From assembly GCF_035046485.1 (NCBI RefSeq), contig NC_085136.1, positions 328,068,227-328,132,226 of the forward strand: a stretch of 64,000 bases of DNA. Reading direction: 5' to 3'. Below the pieces are notes generated by a model, which saw nothing but the letters and a program-made list of their open reading frames with translations, did no database searches and had not been told where the DNA came from. The stretch is from Aedes albopictus (lineage: Eukaryota > Arthropoda > Insecta > Diptera > Culicidae). The translations under genes were made by a program, and so were the position numbers. This document shows positions 33,456 to 44,819 of this stretch, in pieces (the stretch's first letter is position 1; each line of letters opens with the position of its first letter).

Positions 33456-33840
33456 TACACGGAACTACAAATCAACCCAAATTTAAGTTGTTTTGATGCA
33501 ATCCCGGTCTTCCGTGGAATAACTCAAATTTGCGTCAAACAGCGAAAGTGGTGAGTGAGTAGTTCTCGTTTGAGAGCGGCAAAAAAATTAACCCACTGGT
33601 AAGTTATTTTCACCCAACGGAGGCCTCAAATGACGCAAATTTGGGTTAACTCAAGAAAACCCAAATTTGGCTTCTTCCACGGAAGAGCAGCGGATGCGTC
33701 GGTGCTTCTCTCTTTGTTTTTGACAACATTGCGGTGGGGCGAGGGAGAAAACAACCCAACTTTGAGTTAAAACTAAAAGCAGTTTAGCCAAATTTGAGTT
33801 TTTAAAACTTATTCTTTGGGTTTTAATATTTTTCCGTGTA
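33456..33840. mobile_element. MITE with TACACGGAA termini
   Basis: Perfect 9-bp TIRs TACACGGAA / TTCCGTGTA bound a 385-bp interior containing several AACCCAAATTT / AAATTTGGGTT motifs in both orientations (33473, 33636, 33660, 33745, 33790). It abuts the LINE fragment that starts at 33841. Confidence 0.75.
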
Positions 33841-33999
33841 GATTCGTCGGCAGAAGATGAACGCAGGTCAGTAGAATCGAACGACCGGATGTGATCAAAA
33901 GGTGGAAGCAGCACTACGACGAACACCTGAATGGTGCGGGGAGTACATACATGGAGGACCAAGGCAGCGCAAGAAGTGACTTGGTCAGTACATCAGGAC
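33841..33999 (+). pseudogene. Non-LTR retrotransposon ORF2 fragment, part 1 (pre-RT region)
   Basis: The + strand reads VIKRWKQHYDEHLNG in a short open stretch (33891 onward), which matches the region just N-terminal to the reverse transcriptase in RTE-like LINEs. It ends at the insertion of a TIR element at 34000 and resumes at 35154. Confidence 0.65.
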
Positions 34000-35153
34000 C
34001 CTGTAGCATAATCGGGCTAATAATATTAGCTACAAGTTACAAGTTACAAGTACTAATATTACAAGTGCTAATAATTTGTGTTGCATAAAGGCTCAATTTT
34101 CCACTTATATTATTAGCACTTGTAATATTAGTGTCCATGAAAATACAAGTTGTTTTGGTTCACTTACCTGTCAAAATTCATCCGACAGTTCACTATTAAT
34201 TTGAAATGGCAGTTGATGCTTGTTTATTTTCTGCATTTTCCGCGTAACATCCGAAAATAACTTCAATTATTCCGAAGTTTTGCATTCTTTATACGATACA
34301 TGAAGAAAATCATTTTCGGCCGCTCTGACAAAATATTTTTTATAAAGTATGGCACTGCAAGTACCTAGATTTTTAGTAAAATGTTCCAAAGATTTAATAG
34401 TACCGATTGAAAAACAATGTATAAAAATGTAGCAACATGTATTATGCTTCTTGTTAAAATCGAAAGTGATCTGTGATGCAAAAATTGAGCTTTTACCTAC
34501 TTTTATATGTCGCAAATCGATTCGAGTTAGTTTATTGTATATTGTAGCTCTTGATTAGCTTAATGATGCGCAATACAAGCAATTGATTCAAATTTATTTC
34601 GCATCTGCAACTTTACCTGTGCTTATGCAGTGACCATAATATATAACTTTACCAAGAACCTCCAATCAAAGATGGGTATTGTAGAAACTTTGAAGAACTT
34701 GGAAGACTCAGCAGAAATTATATTTTGGATACAAAGTGTACATCAACGCAATTTTCTCTTCAATGAGTTTCGAATACATATTGCCAAATTTAATCGTCGA
34801 AAACTGGAATTAAGGTTGACATGTTAGATAAATAATATCTTTTGAGTTCATCAAAATGGTAAATCGATATATTCAAAACTAAATATGACTTCTGCAATAC
34901 TTTAAATCTAACTTGTAATTTATTTTACAAGACCTTTGAGACTTGTAATCAAAAGTACAAGTTATAGCTAATATTTTGTACTTGTAGTTTGCTTATGCAA
35001 CATACACTTGTAAATTATACTAATAATATTAGTCCAACCGACTTGTAGTATTGGACTTGTAACTTGTACTTGTAGTATTTTTATGCAACAGAAATTTTCA
35101 AGCTACAAGCTACAAGACTAATAATATTAGTAAAATTTTCATTATGCTACAGG
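34000..35153. mobile_element. 1.15-kb TIR element with TTGTA-rich subterminal repeats
   Basis: Perfect 13-bp TIRs CCTGTAGCATAAT / ATTATGCTACAGG bound 1154 bp inserted into a LINE ORF. Within ~150 bp of each end are many copies of ACAAGTTACAAG / CTTGTAACTTGTA and TAATATTAGT, an arrangement seen in transposase-binding subterminal arrays. Interior frames (34267-34515 -, 34630-34827 +) lack any transposase motif, so it is non-autonomous. A clear target duplication was not found. Confidence 0.85.
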
Positions 35154-35945
35154 CCCCAGGGAGCAAGTTTGCGAAGCTATCCAGCAGCTCAAGAACGATA
35201 AGTCAGCTGATAAGAACGATATCAATGTGAAGCTCATCAAGATGGTACGGAAAAGTTGGCCACCTGCCTGCACCTAGTCCGGATTGGGGAGACCGAACAG
35301 CTACCGTAGGAGTGGAAGAAAGGGGTCATATGCCACATCTACAAGAAAGATAACAAGTATACTACCTAGTATGACAAGTGTGAGCACTTCCGAACGATTA
35401 CAATTCTGAATGCCGCAAACAAAGTGATATCCCAGATCATCTAACGTCGTTTTTTAGCTAAATTGAATGAATTTGTGGGAAGTTATCAAGGGGGCTTCGT
35501 CGATGGCCGCTCGACGTCGGACCAGATCTTCACCGTGCGACCAATAATGCCGCGAATATTTCAAGGCGGCGTAAGTACGATAGTATCGACCGCACAGACC
35601 GGACGAGACCGGCTTCTCCAGGAAGATTACTAGATTTATGAAAGTGACGATGGACGGTGTAAAAACCTGCGTAAGAATTTCGGGAGAAGTTCATTCGAAT
35701 TTCGCTGGGGACTGCGACAAGGTGACGGACTCTCATGCCTACTCTTCAATATCGCTCTGGAAGGTGTGATGCAACGAGCCGGGCTCAATAGCCGGGGAAC
35801 GATTTTTACAAAATCCGGTCAATTTGTGTGCTTTGCGGATTACATGGACATTATCGCCTAAACATATGGAACGGTGGCCGAGCTGTTCACTCACCTGAAA
35901 CGTGAAGTAGCAAAGGTCGGACTGTTGGTGAATGCGTCCAAAATG
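35154..35945 (+). pseudogene. Non-LTR retrotransposon reverse transcriptase fragment, part 2
   Basis: In broken + frames: EQVCEAIQQLK...SADKNDIN, then HFRTITILNAANKVISQII, then GSYQGGFVDGRSTSDQIFT, then FGWGLRQGDGLSCLLFNIAL, then a FADD-box remnant FADYMDIIA near 35836. These are ordered RT blocks. The second catalytic Asp of FADD is replaced by Tyr, and stops and frameshifts occur throughout, so it is dead. Likely RTE or a related clade; the clade is not certain. Confidence 0.8.
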
Positions 35946-36784
35946 CTGAATGATGAATCAGAGGCTCTTAACTCGCTGTGAGCGAAAACCACAAAACAAA
36001 ACACCAACATCATCCATTCAACTAACAATACAAATACAACCCACATCATCATATCCGTTGATTTAATCTTAAAACACTCACAAAAAAACCCCTTTGACCC
36101 GCAACCTGACATTTCCCTTAAAACCTCTGAATCACCGTACAGTATTGGCTCTACAACTTGGCAAGTGCTGATGCCATCCGCTACGGTGAAAGTGATGGAT
36201 CGTTTGGAATTTGGCTCCATGATCAGTAGCTTCTCCGAGAAGTTGAAGTTCCAGGAAAAGCAGATCTTCCAGAAGGTGTAAATTATCGGTTGTAGAAGCG
36301 AGACGTTAACGAAGTCATTAGAAGCCATAATCGAATCAAGATATTCGTCAATTCCCCTGCTCGGCGAGCTCATGCAGTTTTGTCCAAAATTACGCAACCA
36401 TTGACAATAAGACAGGAGATACCCTCCTTAGAAGCCCTAACTGACCCCAATTTTGGAGAGCTTGCTCCTATAGACCAAGCTATAGACATGATAATCGGGC
36501 TGACCGAAAAACCAAAGTTTCGGTAGTGGTATAACGCTGCAGGAAACAGGTTTCAGCTGGAGTTCATGTCTGGCAAGATTATTTAAATATTACCCACTAT
36601 ACCAAGCTACGTGAGCTCAACACGGACCTGCAGAAATCGATTTCCAGGTCAACCCTTTGGAGCCAAATAGTTTTGCTACTGCTGCCGCAACCTCGCTGGT
36701 CTCTAATACGTTTACTTCGCTCGGTTTCATCGTCGGGGTCATATTGTTCCCTCTGGCTCCAAAAGGCTAAGGGACTTGGATACC

Positions 36785-37216
36785 TACACACCAAGAAAAT
36801 ATCATGTAATTTTAGGTGTCCTGAACCTGACATATACGAGCATCTTCATGAACACAAATTTAGAGGTTGGAACATGTAAATTTACGTCTTTCAAGACACC
36901 CCAAAATAAAACTTATTTTCTCTTAGCGTCTAGCAATTGCTAGAACTGATTTGAGAGATAAAACATAGAAATGTAAAATAATGCCATGCATGGATTCGAA
37001 CACCGGATCTGCTGATCGTGTGCCACATCTCTTACCTCTCGGCTATTTCACCGAGTTGGAAGATGGCTGATGAACGTGATACTGATTCTACATTTCTGGT
37101 GAAACGCAACCAACCAGCACTTACGTGATGCGCGTAAAATTGAGTTCAATTTGTGATTCAGTCTTGAAAACGTTTACGTTCTTTGGTAATTCCGTTTCAG
37201 AATTTCTAAGTGTGTA
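36785..37216. mobile_element. MITE with TACACACCAAGAAA termini, inserted in Bel/Pao, carrying a tRNA-like segment
   Basis: The left end CTACACACCAAGAAAA pairs with the right end TTTCTAAGTGTGTA, imperfectly. Bel/Pao pol similarity stops on the left and restarts just right of it. Its interior holds a box-B-containing tRNA-like stretch at 36985-37060. Confidence 0.7.
36985..37060 (-). repeat. tRNA-like segment inside the MITE
   Basis: On minus: CTCGGTGAAATAGCCGAGAG, then GGTGTTCGAATCCATGCA with a box-B core GTTCGAATCC. Length and order suggest a tRNA relic or SINE head captured by the MITE. Not a functional tRNA: the acceptor ends do not pair well. Confidence 0.4.
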
Positions 37217-39117
37217 CAGTGCCCCGCGCAATAGTCATGAAGCGATTCATCGTCTTGGAGGAGCGGTTCGACCTGAATGCCGATAAGTCTTACAAGGAGT
37301 TTCTCCACGATCACATAAGCCTGATTTGCAACATGAGAGACGTCGATGGAGAGTAAGCTATTTGATGTCGGGTGTACTACATGTCGCATCACGCGGCACG
37401 CTAAAATGAGGATTTCAAGCAATTTGGTATGAAAAACGGTCAAAAAGATGGAAAAATCAAAATTTTCCCGATAGAATATTTTGAAACCTTCTGCAAATGA
37501 AAATATAGCTTGAATACTGATGTTTTATGGAAAGAAACCCGATGTACATTCAATTTTTATAATCCGCTGGTTCAGACATAGCGTGCGCGGTGATGCGAAT
37601 CTCGTTCAACGAAGCTTTGATGGTGGGGACTGGCCATTCAAAACGAATGGAAATCCACAATTCTCCGATTCCGTCACCAATGGATTGCCGTCATCATCGA
37701 ATTAGCAAAAATACATCGGATGGATCGAGTTCCAGAGCATGATCATCAATTACAGCGTTTCATTTGTAGAAAAATGCCGGAAGAACCGGTGAAGATGTGT
37801 GAACTGCTCACGGTCACGTACGGCATTGCTAGTGCTCCGTGTCAGTAAAGATGTCTGAAGAAGTTGGGAGTGAGCCTTGGAGAAAAAAGTAGATATACGC
37901 ATCCGATTACTGCTTGCGGGCTTTATCGTTGATGACATGTCGTCAGGAGCTGACTCTGAAACATCCCATAGCGTACTTCCAGACATACTCGATAATTGTC
38001 GAACGCTGGCTAGTTGACTTCACTATCCAAGTGAGTTTTCGTAGAAATTCACTTACTGGAGATTCGATTCGGCATCTCACCAAGGAAGAAGTTTGGAGTC
38101 ATGTTCCGGATACCAAGAACTCACAAGATCTTATCTTCCGTTTAACATCGCCAGCACATTTTCTGTACAAAACTGTTTGGTTTAAAAGCCCACAGTGGCA
38201 GGTTCAAGACCAACAACTTCGGGCATAGCAGAAGCACCAAACATCGAATTGGATTCGACCTGTTGGAAGAACGACCTACCCCTGTCTTCCTGGCTCTAGC
38301 AGTCCCGTCAGGTGCAATCTTTGGCGAACGATCGTCGTTCCTGAAAATCGTCCATATCGTGGTACTGCTGCTCAGACTTCAACACAAAAAAGACAAAAAG
38401 GCAATCGACTGTTCAGGGAAATTGGTCCCCTGACGCTCGCACAGGAACATTCAACATTTGCTCAAGTTGATAAAAGAGTTTTTCCAGGAAGATAATCCAC
38501 GCGACAACATTCGCTGAGGCGAAGCGGGAGTTAAGCGAACTGCAAAGACTCTTCCACGATCAGAAGTTCTAAGAGAGACTCATCAAGAGTGCGAAGGCAC
38601 CAAATTCCGTCTGGAGGTTTAGTAATACCTCTCAGATTTCCGCAACCGCACCATGTAGACAAAACAGTGGAATCCACACTGAAGACGAAAGCTTCGATTG
38701 AGGAATTTCGATGATCACCTCTTTCGCCGATTATTCAACAAAGATTGCACTCGGCAGGACTGCTTGAGCCGGGAAGGCAGGTATTGGTCGTTCTTCCCAC
38801 ATGTCCGAATCTAATTCGTCGTTGAGAGCAACGTCTGCATTTAGCCAAAACTATAGGTCTTGCGTTAGCTACTGAAGGTGTGCTGGTGATGTTCTAAGGA
38901 AGATAAGATCTGTGGGTTCTAGGTGTCCAGGACATGACTCTAAACTCCTTAAGTCACTCGCTGAGTGCACACTGTGGTTACGGCACCGTCAAAGTTTTAA
39001 GTAAGTCACGTCATGCGAAATCAAGGTTTGGCGTGTACACGTCTGTGCACGACTTTTGTACATCATTTGGCACGGTCCGGTTTAAGAGTATTACATCCAA
39101 TAACATCCAAACCTACT

Positions 39118-39345
39118 GCCGGGGCCCGTAGCGTAGTGGCTACACGTTCACTTCATAAGCGGATGCTCATGGGTTCGATCCCAGCCCCGGCGCTTGCATA
39201 TGCTCTAACATACCCGGAAACATGGATATCGGCTAACGGCAAATCAGAATGAGCCGCCAATCGGACTGGAAAAGGAACAAGAGCCATCCTCGCGCTTATC
39301 ATTCTACCATGGGCAGCGTATAAAAGTGACAGCAGCGCAAATCAG
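39118..39345 (+). mobile_element. tRNA-derived SINE family 1 (Feilai-like), full-length + copy
   Basis: The head reads GCCCGTAGCGTAGTGGCTAC with box A TAGTGGCTACACG, and box B GGGTTCGATCCCA at 39171-39183; the body contains CAATCGGACTGGAAAAGGAA and TCATTCTACCATGG. It is the best-preserved of three copies (also 27664-27860 and 28905-29165). It is followed within ~20 bp by an inverted SINE of another family. Confidence 0.9.
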
Positions 39346-39362
39346 CTCAGTCCCAGTGACAT

Positions 39363-39632
39363 GCTTCTTTTCTTGCTTCTTTTATATGGCTCGACGATCA
39401 CATTGAAACTTGGCCTGCATCTCTTCAACTCAGTGTTCTTTGAGCACTTCCACAGTTATTAATTGAAGGGCTTTCTTTGCCTGCCATTGTATGAATTTGT
39501 ACATTGTGTCGCAAGTACAATGAAACATTATGCCCAGGGAGTCAAGAAAGTTTTCCCGACCGGAACGGGAATCGAACCCGTTGTCTCCGGATTGGCGATC
39601 CATAGCCTCAACCACTAGACTAACTGGAGACC
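39363..39632 (-). mobile_element. tRNA-derived SINE family 3 (GTCTCCAGTTAGTCTAGTGG), minus copy A
   Basis: On minus: GGTCTCCAGTTAGTCTAGTG (box A), GGGTTCGATTCCCGTTCCGG (box B), then a body with GACTCCCTGGGCATAATG and AATTAATAACTGTGGAAGTG, ending in a GAAGCAAGAAAAGAAGC tail. A near-identical copy lies at 57297-57558 on the same strand. Confidence 0.92.
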
Positions 39633-41035
39633 TCTTTGGAAATTTAGAATTTCTTTATTGGCTTTTCTCAAAGAATTGATAAAGGAATTGTGATTGGGGC
39701 TGCCATAGGAATTCTTGGAAGAAATCTCAAAGGAATTTTTGAAGATTTAATGCAACTTGTCAAATTTGCCAAATATAAACCTAACATTAACTGCCGAAAT
39801 AAATTCCAAAGGAGTCGCTGAAAAAAAATCCATAAAAATGTCGGCAATTATTCATAAATAAACTTTCAAAGAAATTTTCAAAGAATATAACGAAGAAGTT
39901 TTGAAAGAAATTACCGAAGGCTTTTTTCCCTGTATTAAGGAAACTTTCAGCCCGGGCTGGTTCATCTATGAAACTACCAAAGGGATTCCGAAGGTTCCAC
40001 TGCTGGAATACTTAAATATATAAATTATCACTGAAGAAATCTCGAAACAAAATGTCCAAAGAATTCTCATAGGGATTAAAGAAGGGATTTATAAAAGACT
40101 TGCCAAAGAAGTTTTCAAATGAATTGCCGAAAAAATACTTAATAACATGGTTAATAAAATTTAAAAAAAACAGTCGAAAATGTCGAAAAAAATGCAAAGG
40201 AAATTACCGAGACATTTCCAAAGAAATTTGCTAGGAAGTTCCCAGAGCCTCAATGGATTTACCGGGAGAGTTATTGATAAAAATAAAAAAAGAACTATCA
40301 CCAGAATTGCTGCCACAATTGAAACATTAAAAATAAAAATAAAAACGAAGTAAACTCCCAAAAACCGAGGAATTTTACGATGAAATAAAAGAAAAGCCAA
40401 ATAAACTCCTAAAGGAATTGTCGAAGTTAAATACTGAAACTGAATATTGAAATATGATGAAATTTACAAAGGATGCGCCGAACAAATTACATTTATTATT
40501 AATTAAAAAATTTCAGATAAAAAGTGTAAAAGAATCACTGAGGGATTTACAAAAGGGATCTACCAAACAAAATGTAAAATAAGGCCAATGCAAATATTTA
40601 ATTTGTTGTCATCCCCCCCCCCCCTTCAAAACTCCTGAAATATTTAAGAGGCGAAAAAAAAACATGGCGTCCCATGACTCCATTTTCAATAGAAAATTTG
40701 TTTACAAGCAACTATTTTTCAATACTTGAAAAATATTTTTTCAATAGTTGGTGAAATGTTTAATTTTTCAATAGTTTTTTTTTATGTTTGTTCCTTATTT
40801 ATTTTTGTCCCCCCCCTCGTACCTGATGAGAGGTCTCGGACTTAAAAGAAAAATAATATTTGTATCGGCCTAATTTCCAAAAAAAAAAATTGCGGGCAAT
40901 ATTAGTACAGACCGGACTCGATTACCCGGAGTCGAGTTTTGGGACTTCTCAAAACATGTCTTGCAAACGGAATGCTATACGAAGCTCGAATTTTAACTGA
41001 TTACTAATAAAAAATATCATTCTGGAGCGAATCAA
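39633..41035. repeat. Degenerate GAAATT/AAAGGAATT repeat tract with poly-C runs
   Basis: 39640-40590 consists of diverged AAAGGAATT-type units (purine-rich on +). 39935-39965 matches the SINE 4 3' module. C-runs of 13 (40612-40624) and 8 (40811-40818) bases lie in the AT-rich remainder. No gene. Confidence 0.55.
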
Positions 41036-41039
41036 TGAA

Positions 41040-41366
41040 CTCCAAGAGCTTTCGACCTTCTCAATCACGGAAACATATGGGAAGCCCTCAGGCGCAAGGG
41101 TGTCCCTGAGAAAATCATTGGCCTCATTGAAGCACAATACAGGGCATTTTCATGCAGAATACTGCACAACGGTGTCTACCACGAGCACCTAAATGACTTC
41201 GAACTGGCTGATGACGTTACTCTCCTAGCTCAACGGCGCTCTGATATGCATAGTAAGCTCGATGGTCTTGCCAATCGCTCCTCAGCGTCAGGTCTTACCA
41301 TCAATGTCAGCAAGACCAAATCGTTGGATGTAAACACGGTCAATCCTTCCAGCTTTCTGGGGCAGC
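41040..41366 (+). pseudogene. RTE-like LINE RT fragment, left flank of the LOA insertion
   Basis: In + frames: KAFDLLNHGNIWEALRRKGV, then an internal deletion that removes the RQGC block, then FELADDVTLLAQRRSDMHSK and a KTKSLDVNTV stretch. The ADD catalytic pair survives. Sequence ends near 41366 where LOA-type sequence begins. The final ~130 bp (41235-41366) is repeated, with mismatches, at 46205-46333 on the far side of the LOA element. Confidence 0.8.
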
Positions 41367-41379
41367 TCAATTACTTAAC

Positions 41380-41828
41380 ATAGGCAACCGACCAACCTTC
41401 ATGTTATCTGATAAAAAATCTTTATCTGACCATCGCTACATCTCGTTAGAACATGTGAATGTTACTTCGCAAACTTTGCGTTTCAGGAACCTCCGGTCAA
41501 CTAACTGGGATCTCTTTACCGACTTGGTTGCAGCCAAATTTCATGGATACTCACCATCCATTGACACTCCAAGTGATTTAGATGATGCCGTTCATCATGT
41601 AAGCTTTTGAAGAAGCTTGCCCTCTGCGGTCTGTTAAGACCACAAGAGAAACCCCTTGGTGGAACACTCATCTGGCGAAGCTCAGGAAGCAATGTAGAAA
41701 GAGTTGGAACAGACGACGTTCTGGTGGTTCAGAGGCTTTTAGGTCGGCTCGCAAGGCCTACCAGAAAGCTCTTCGGTCTGCTGAATTATCCGGCTGGAAA
41801 AACCTTTGTACAAATGTTTCCAGTCTGA
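41380..41828 (+). pseudogene. LOA-type ORF2: endonuclease C-terminus and linker
   Basis: IGNRPTFML and SLSDHRYISLEHVN (41375-41460) correspond to the SDHR/Y-I end of an APE-type endonuclease, missing everything upstream, including the catalytic core. It continues as linker in the 41401-41610 frame, then a frameshift near 41620 moves the linker into another frame. Confidence 0.75.
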
Positions 41829-41966
41829 GTGAAGTCAGTCGGTTGAACAAAATCCTTGCAAAATCCAAGCATTTTCAAGTGAACGAACTTCGTTTGTCAA
41901 ATGGTGATTTCACTTCCTCTGATGAGATAGTTTTGGAATGTTTATTCAGTACACACTTCCCCGGAT

Positions 41967-42755
41967 GTGTCGATAGTACATCTTCGGATGAACCTGATGT
42001 CTTTTCTTGATGAACCTGATGTTCTTTTCTCTTATGATTCTTTAGCTTCGGCTCGGAGTATCATAACTTCAGAATCGATTGAATGGGCAGTTAATAGCTT
42101 TGCTCCTTTCAAATCTTCTGGGGCAGATGGGATTTATCCTATTTTGCTTCAGAAGGGATTTTATCATTTCAAACATGTTTTGAAACAACTACTTGTTTGC
42201 AGTTTTGCTACAGGGTATATTCCCAAATCCTGGCGGGATATTACCGTAAAGTTTATTCCGAAAGTGGGTCGTGCGTCGTATGAAGAAGCAAAGAGCTTCA
42301 GACCTATCAGTTTGACCTCTTTTCTTCTGAAATGCTTAGAACGCATTGTCGATCATCACATCCGTGATGTTCATCTGGCCAATGTGCCTCTTCATGTGAA
42401 CCAACATGCTTACCAATCTGGAAAGTCCACTGTGACTCTTTTACACAAAGATGTTTACGATATCGAGAAAGCGTTCACTCGAAAGCAATCTTGTTTGGGT
42501 GTTTTCTTAGATATCGAGGATGCCTTTGGCAAAATGCCTTTCGACGCCATATTGGAAGCCGCACGGGCTCATGGTATATCTTCAATGATTTTCAATTGGA
42601 TTCACCAAATGCTCGAAAACCGACATCTCTTCTCGACATTGCATCAAGCGGCGATTAGGAAATTGAGTGTTTGTGGATGCCCCCAAGGGGGAGTCTTATC
42701 ACCGCTTTTGTGGAATCTTGTAGCAGATACGCTATTGAGGCCGACGACTACCTAA
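41967..42755 (+). pseudogene. LOA-type reverse transcriptase, fingers/palm part
   Basis: A 262-residue frame: block SSGADGIYP at residues ~50-58, FRPISLTSFLLKCLERIVDH at ~111-130, HAYQSGKST, FLDIEDAF (motif A Asp) at ~180-187, and GCPQGGVLSPLLW at ~237-249. The frame ends in PTTT after a small deletion. The motif C pair is still present in another frame at 42740-42748 (GCC GAC GAC = A-D-D), so the deletion removed only residues just before it and shifted the frame. Confidence 0.88.
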
Positions 42756-42825
42756 CATTGTTAGTTGGTATGTGCATCATCAACCAGCACCCTTTTCAAC
42801 CTGATGCAAAGCGCCCTTCAGGTAG

Positions 42826-43175
42826 TTGAGGGTTAGTGTCGTCACAATGGCCTTTCGGTTAATCCGAGTAAAACATCTATTTACGAAAAGCGAAAAGCGA
42901 AACCAAGAGGAAAAGCGAAACCGTTATGGTGTTCGACTTTTACGTCTCTTTGATTCTGAAATCAATGTGACTGAACAGGTAAAGTACGTTGGAGTCATTC
43001 TTGATTCCAAGCTTGCCTGGACATCTCATGTTGAGTTCAGAATCAAGAAAGCTTGTATGGCCTTCGGGCAATGCCGGCGAACATTTGGTACAACTTGGGG
43101 TCTAAAACCCCAGCATATCAAATGGATCTACACAACTGTGGTTCCGTCAATATTGGCCTACGGATGTCTTGTGTG
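42826..43175 (+). pseudogene. LOA-type reverse transcriptase, thumb part, cut by the fold-back element
   Basis: The frame contains LRLFDSEINVTEQVKYVGVI, then LDSKLAWTSHVEFRIKKA, then GLKPQHIKWIYTTVVPSILA, typical of the region after motif C. At 43175 the coding sequence YGCLV stops at the insertion and resumes at 44820 with WQKGEMRTIQSKLGHLQRIF in a frame consistent with clean excision of 1649 bp. Confidence 0.85.
43171..43175. repeat. Target-site duplication GTGTG (left)
   Basis: GTGTG precedes the CACAATGG terminus of the fold-back element and recurs at 44820-44824 just after its other end. Removing the element and one copy restores the LOA reading frame. Confidence 0.85.
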
Positions 43176-44819
43176 CACAATGGTTTATTTTCCCATTTTC
43201 ACGCTCTTAATTAATAGCTCGAAGGATTGACGAGATAGAGTAATGGTGTCTTCGGCAAAGTTGACGGGAATGACCATCGCCATCTTTTGACAGTTAGAGT
43301 TTTCGGATCAATCCCCCTAAAAGTGAGATACAAAATTAATTTTTTTAAATTGTTGAGATAGAGGGTTGACGTTTTCGGCAAAGTTGTAGCATTTTTGATT
43401 CCAAACAACTTTCCTGAAGACGTCAATGTTGTAACTTTTACTCCAATGGAGATAGAGGACTGTGTTTGAAAGTTAACCCCAAAAACACGTTTTTTAAGTA
43501 AAACATACATTTGATGAATTTTTAGACCCATATAATGTTCTGCAAAGTTGTATGAATCAATAAAATACGCAACTTTGCCGAAGACATCAAAGCTGTAAGA
43601 ATTAAATGAGACGAGTTATAGATGAATTTATGATTTTTTTCATCCACTTTTAGGGATAAATATCTTTCTTAGGGGCAAAAAGGTGCAGCTGAGGATACCC
43701 TTATCAGAAAGTACATCTATAGAGCTTTCAAATAAGGGTTAGTTTGTTCGTCCACGATCGTCTACTGAGGAGATATGACCATTATAAAAAATGTCCTTAC
43801 TACGATTTAACTGCATTCAAATCTACGTTGACAGAAAAATTCATGGCTACTATGATCAAATAATATATAGCCTTCTCTAAGCGAATTTCCGCAACAGTCC
43901 AGAATGTTTTAAATACCAAAATTGTTCTAAAAAACGTTTTCCACTGCCTTTTTATAAGATTTTCACTATTTAGTACAAATCCCATTCATTGAATAAAATA
44001 TTAGGATTTACGGGGTTACATACGCTCTCACAGAGCCAACAGAGTTCTTCTGTAAAGCAATTTGAAATTTTATATGAAGAAAGTCAACACAATGAACTTT
44101 TATTAAGATAAGACGAAAGTCGGTTTAATTTTTATTTCATCATAGTAGCCATGAATTTTTCTGTCAACGTAAATTTGATTGCAATTAAATCGTAGTAAGG
44201 AGATTTTTTATTATGGCCATATCTCCTCAGTAGACGATCGTGGACGAACAAACTAACCCTTATTTGAAAGCTCTATAGATGTACTTTCTGATAAGGGTAT
44301 CCTCAGCTGCACCTTTTTGCCCCTAAGAAAGATATTTATCCCTAAAAGTGGATGAAAAAAATCATAAATTCATCTATAACTCGTCTCATTTAATTCTTAC
44401 AGCTTTGATGTCTTCGGCAAAGTTGCGTATTTTATTGATTCATACAACTTTGCAGAACATTATATGGGTCTAAAAATTCATCAAATGTATGTTTTACTTA
44501 AAAAACGTGTTTTTGGGGTTAACTTTCAAACACAGTCCTCTATCTCCATTGGAGTAAAAGTTACAACATTGACGTCTTCAGGAAAGTTGTTTGGAATGAA
44601 AAATGCTACAATTTTGCCGAAGACGTCAACCCTCTATCTCAACAATTTAAAAAAATTAATTTTGTATCTCACTTTTAGGGGGATTGATCCGAAAACTCTA
44701 ACTGTCAAAAGATGACGCTGGTCATTCTCGTCAACTTTGCCGAAGACACCATTGCTCTATCTCATAAATCCTTCGAACTATTAATTAAGAGCGTGAAAAT
44801 GGGAAAATAAACCATTGTG
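43176..44819. mobile_element. 1.64-kb fold-back element with 687-bp arms
   Basis: The left arm 43176-43862 and right arm 44133-44819 are near-identical inverted copies (for example CACAATGGTTTATTTTCCCA at the left end and its complement at the right end; AATTCATGGCTACTATGAT at the inner edges), with a 270-bp loop. It is flanked by GTGTG on both sides. Each arm holds diverged internal repeats around GAGATAGAG...TTCGGCAAAGTTG, spaced 123 bp (43251 and 43374). The 83-aa and 106-aa frames are arm by-products. No transposase; it may be mobilised in trans. Confidence 0.95.

Larger units (their letters stand above)
36145..38930 (+). pseudogene. Bel/Pao LTR-retrotransposon pol remnant (protease, RT, RNase H, integrase start)
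   Basis: Ordered, frame-broken similarities on +: a protease-like stretch at 36170-36500 (TVKVMDR, then FGSMISSFSEKL, then DPNFGELAPIDQAIDMIIG); after a MITE insertion, the RT N-terminus at 37230-37400 (RFIVLEERFDLNADKSYKEF, YYMSHHA); RT core at 37600-37850 (LMVGTGH, then HQLQRFICRKMPEEPVK, ELLTVTYGIASAP); then a region near 38330 (FLKIVHIVVLLLRL) and 38440-38530, before integrase-type sequence to 38930. Stops and frameshifts are frequent and no LTRs were found. Family assignment from remembered Bel/Pao block order; no search run. Confidence 0.7.

Noticed and set aside
35891..36397. 168-aa minus frame as a membrane protein
   Set aside because: Hydrophobic stretches are antisense of the LINE end and the Bel/Pao protease region, which read better on +.
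43211..44715. 106-aa and 83-aa frames in the fold-back arms
   Set aside because: The same sequence in both arms, no domain, and arm identity explains both.
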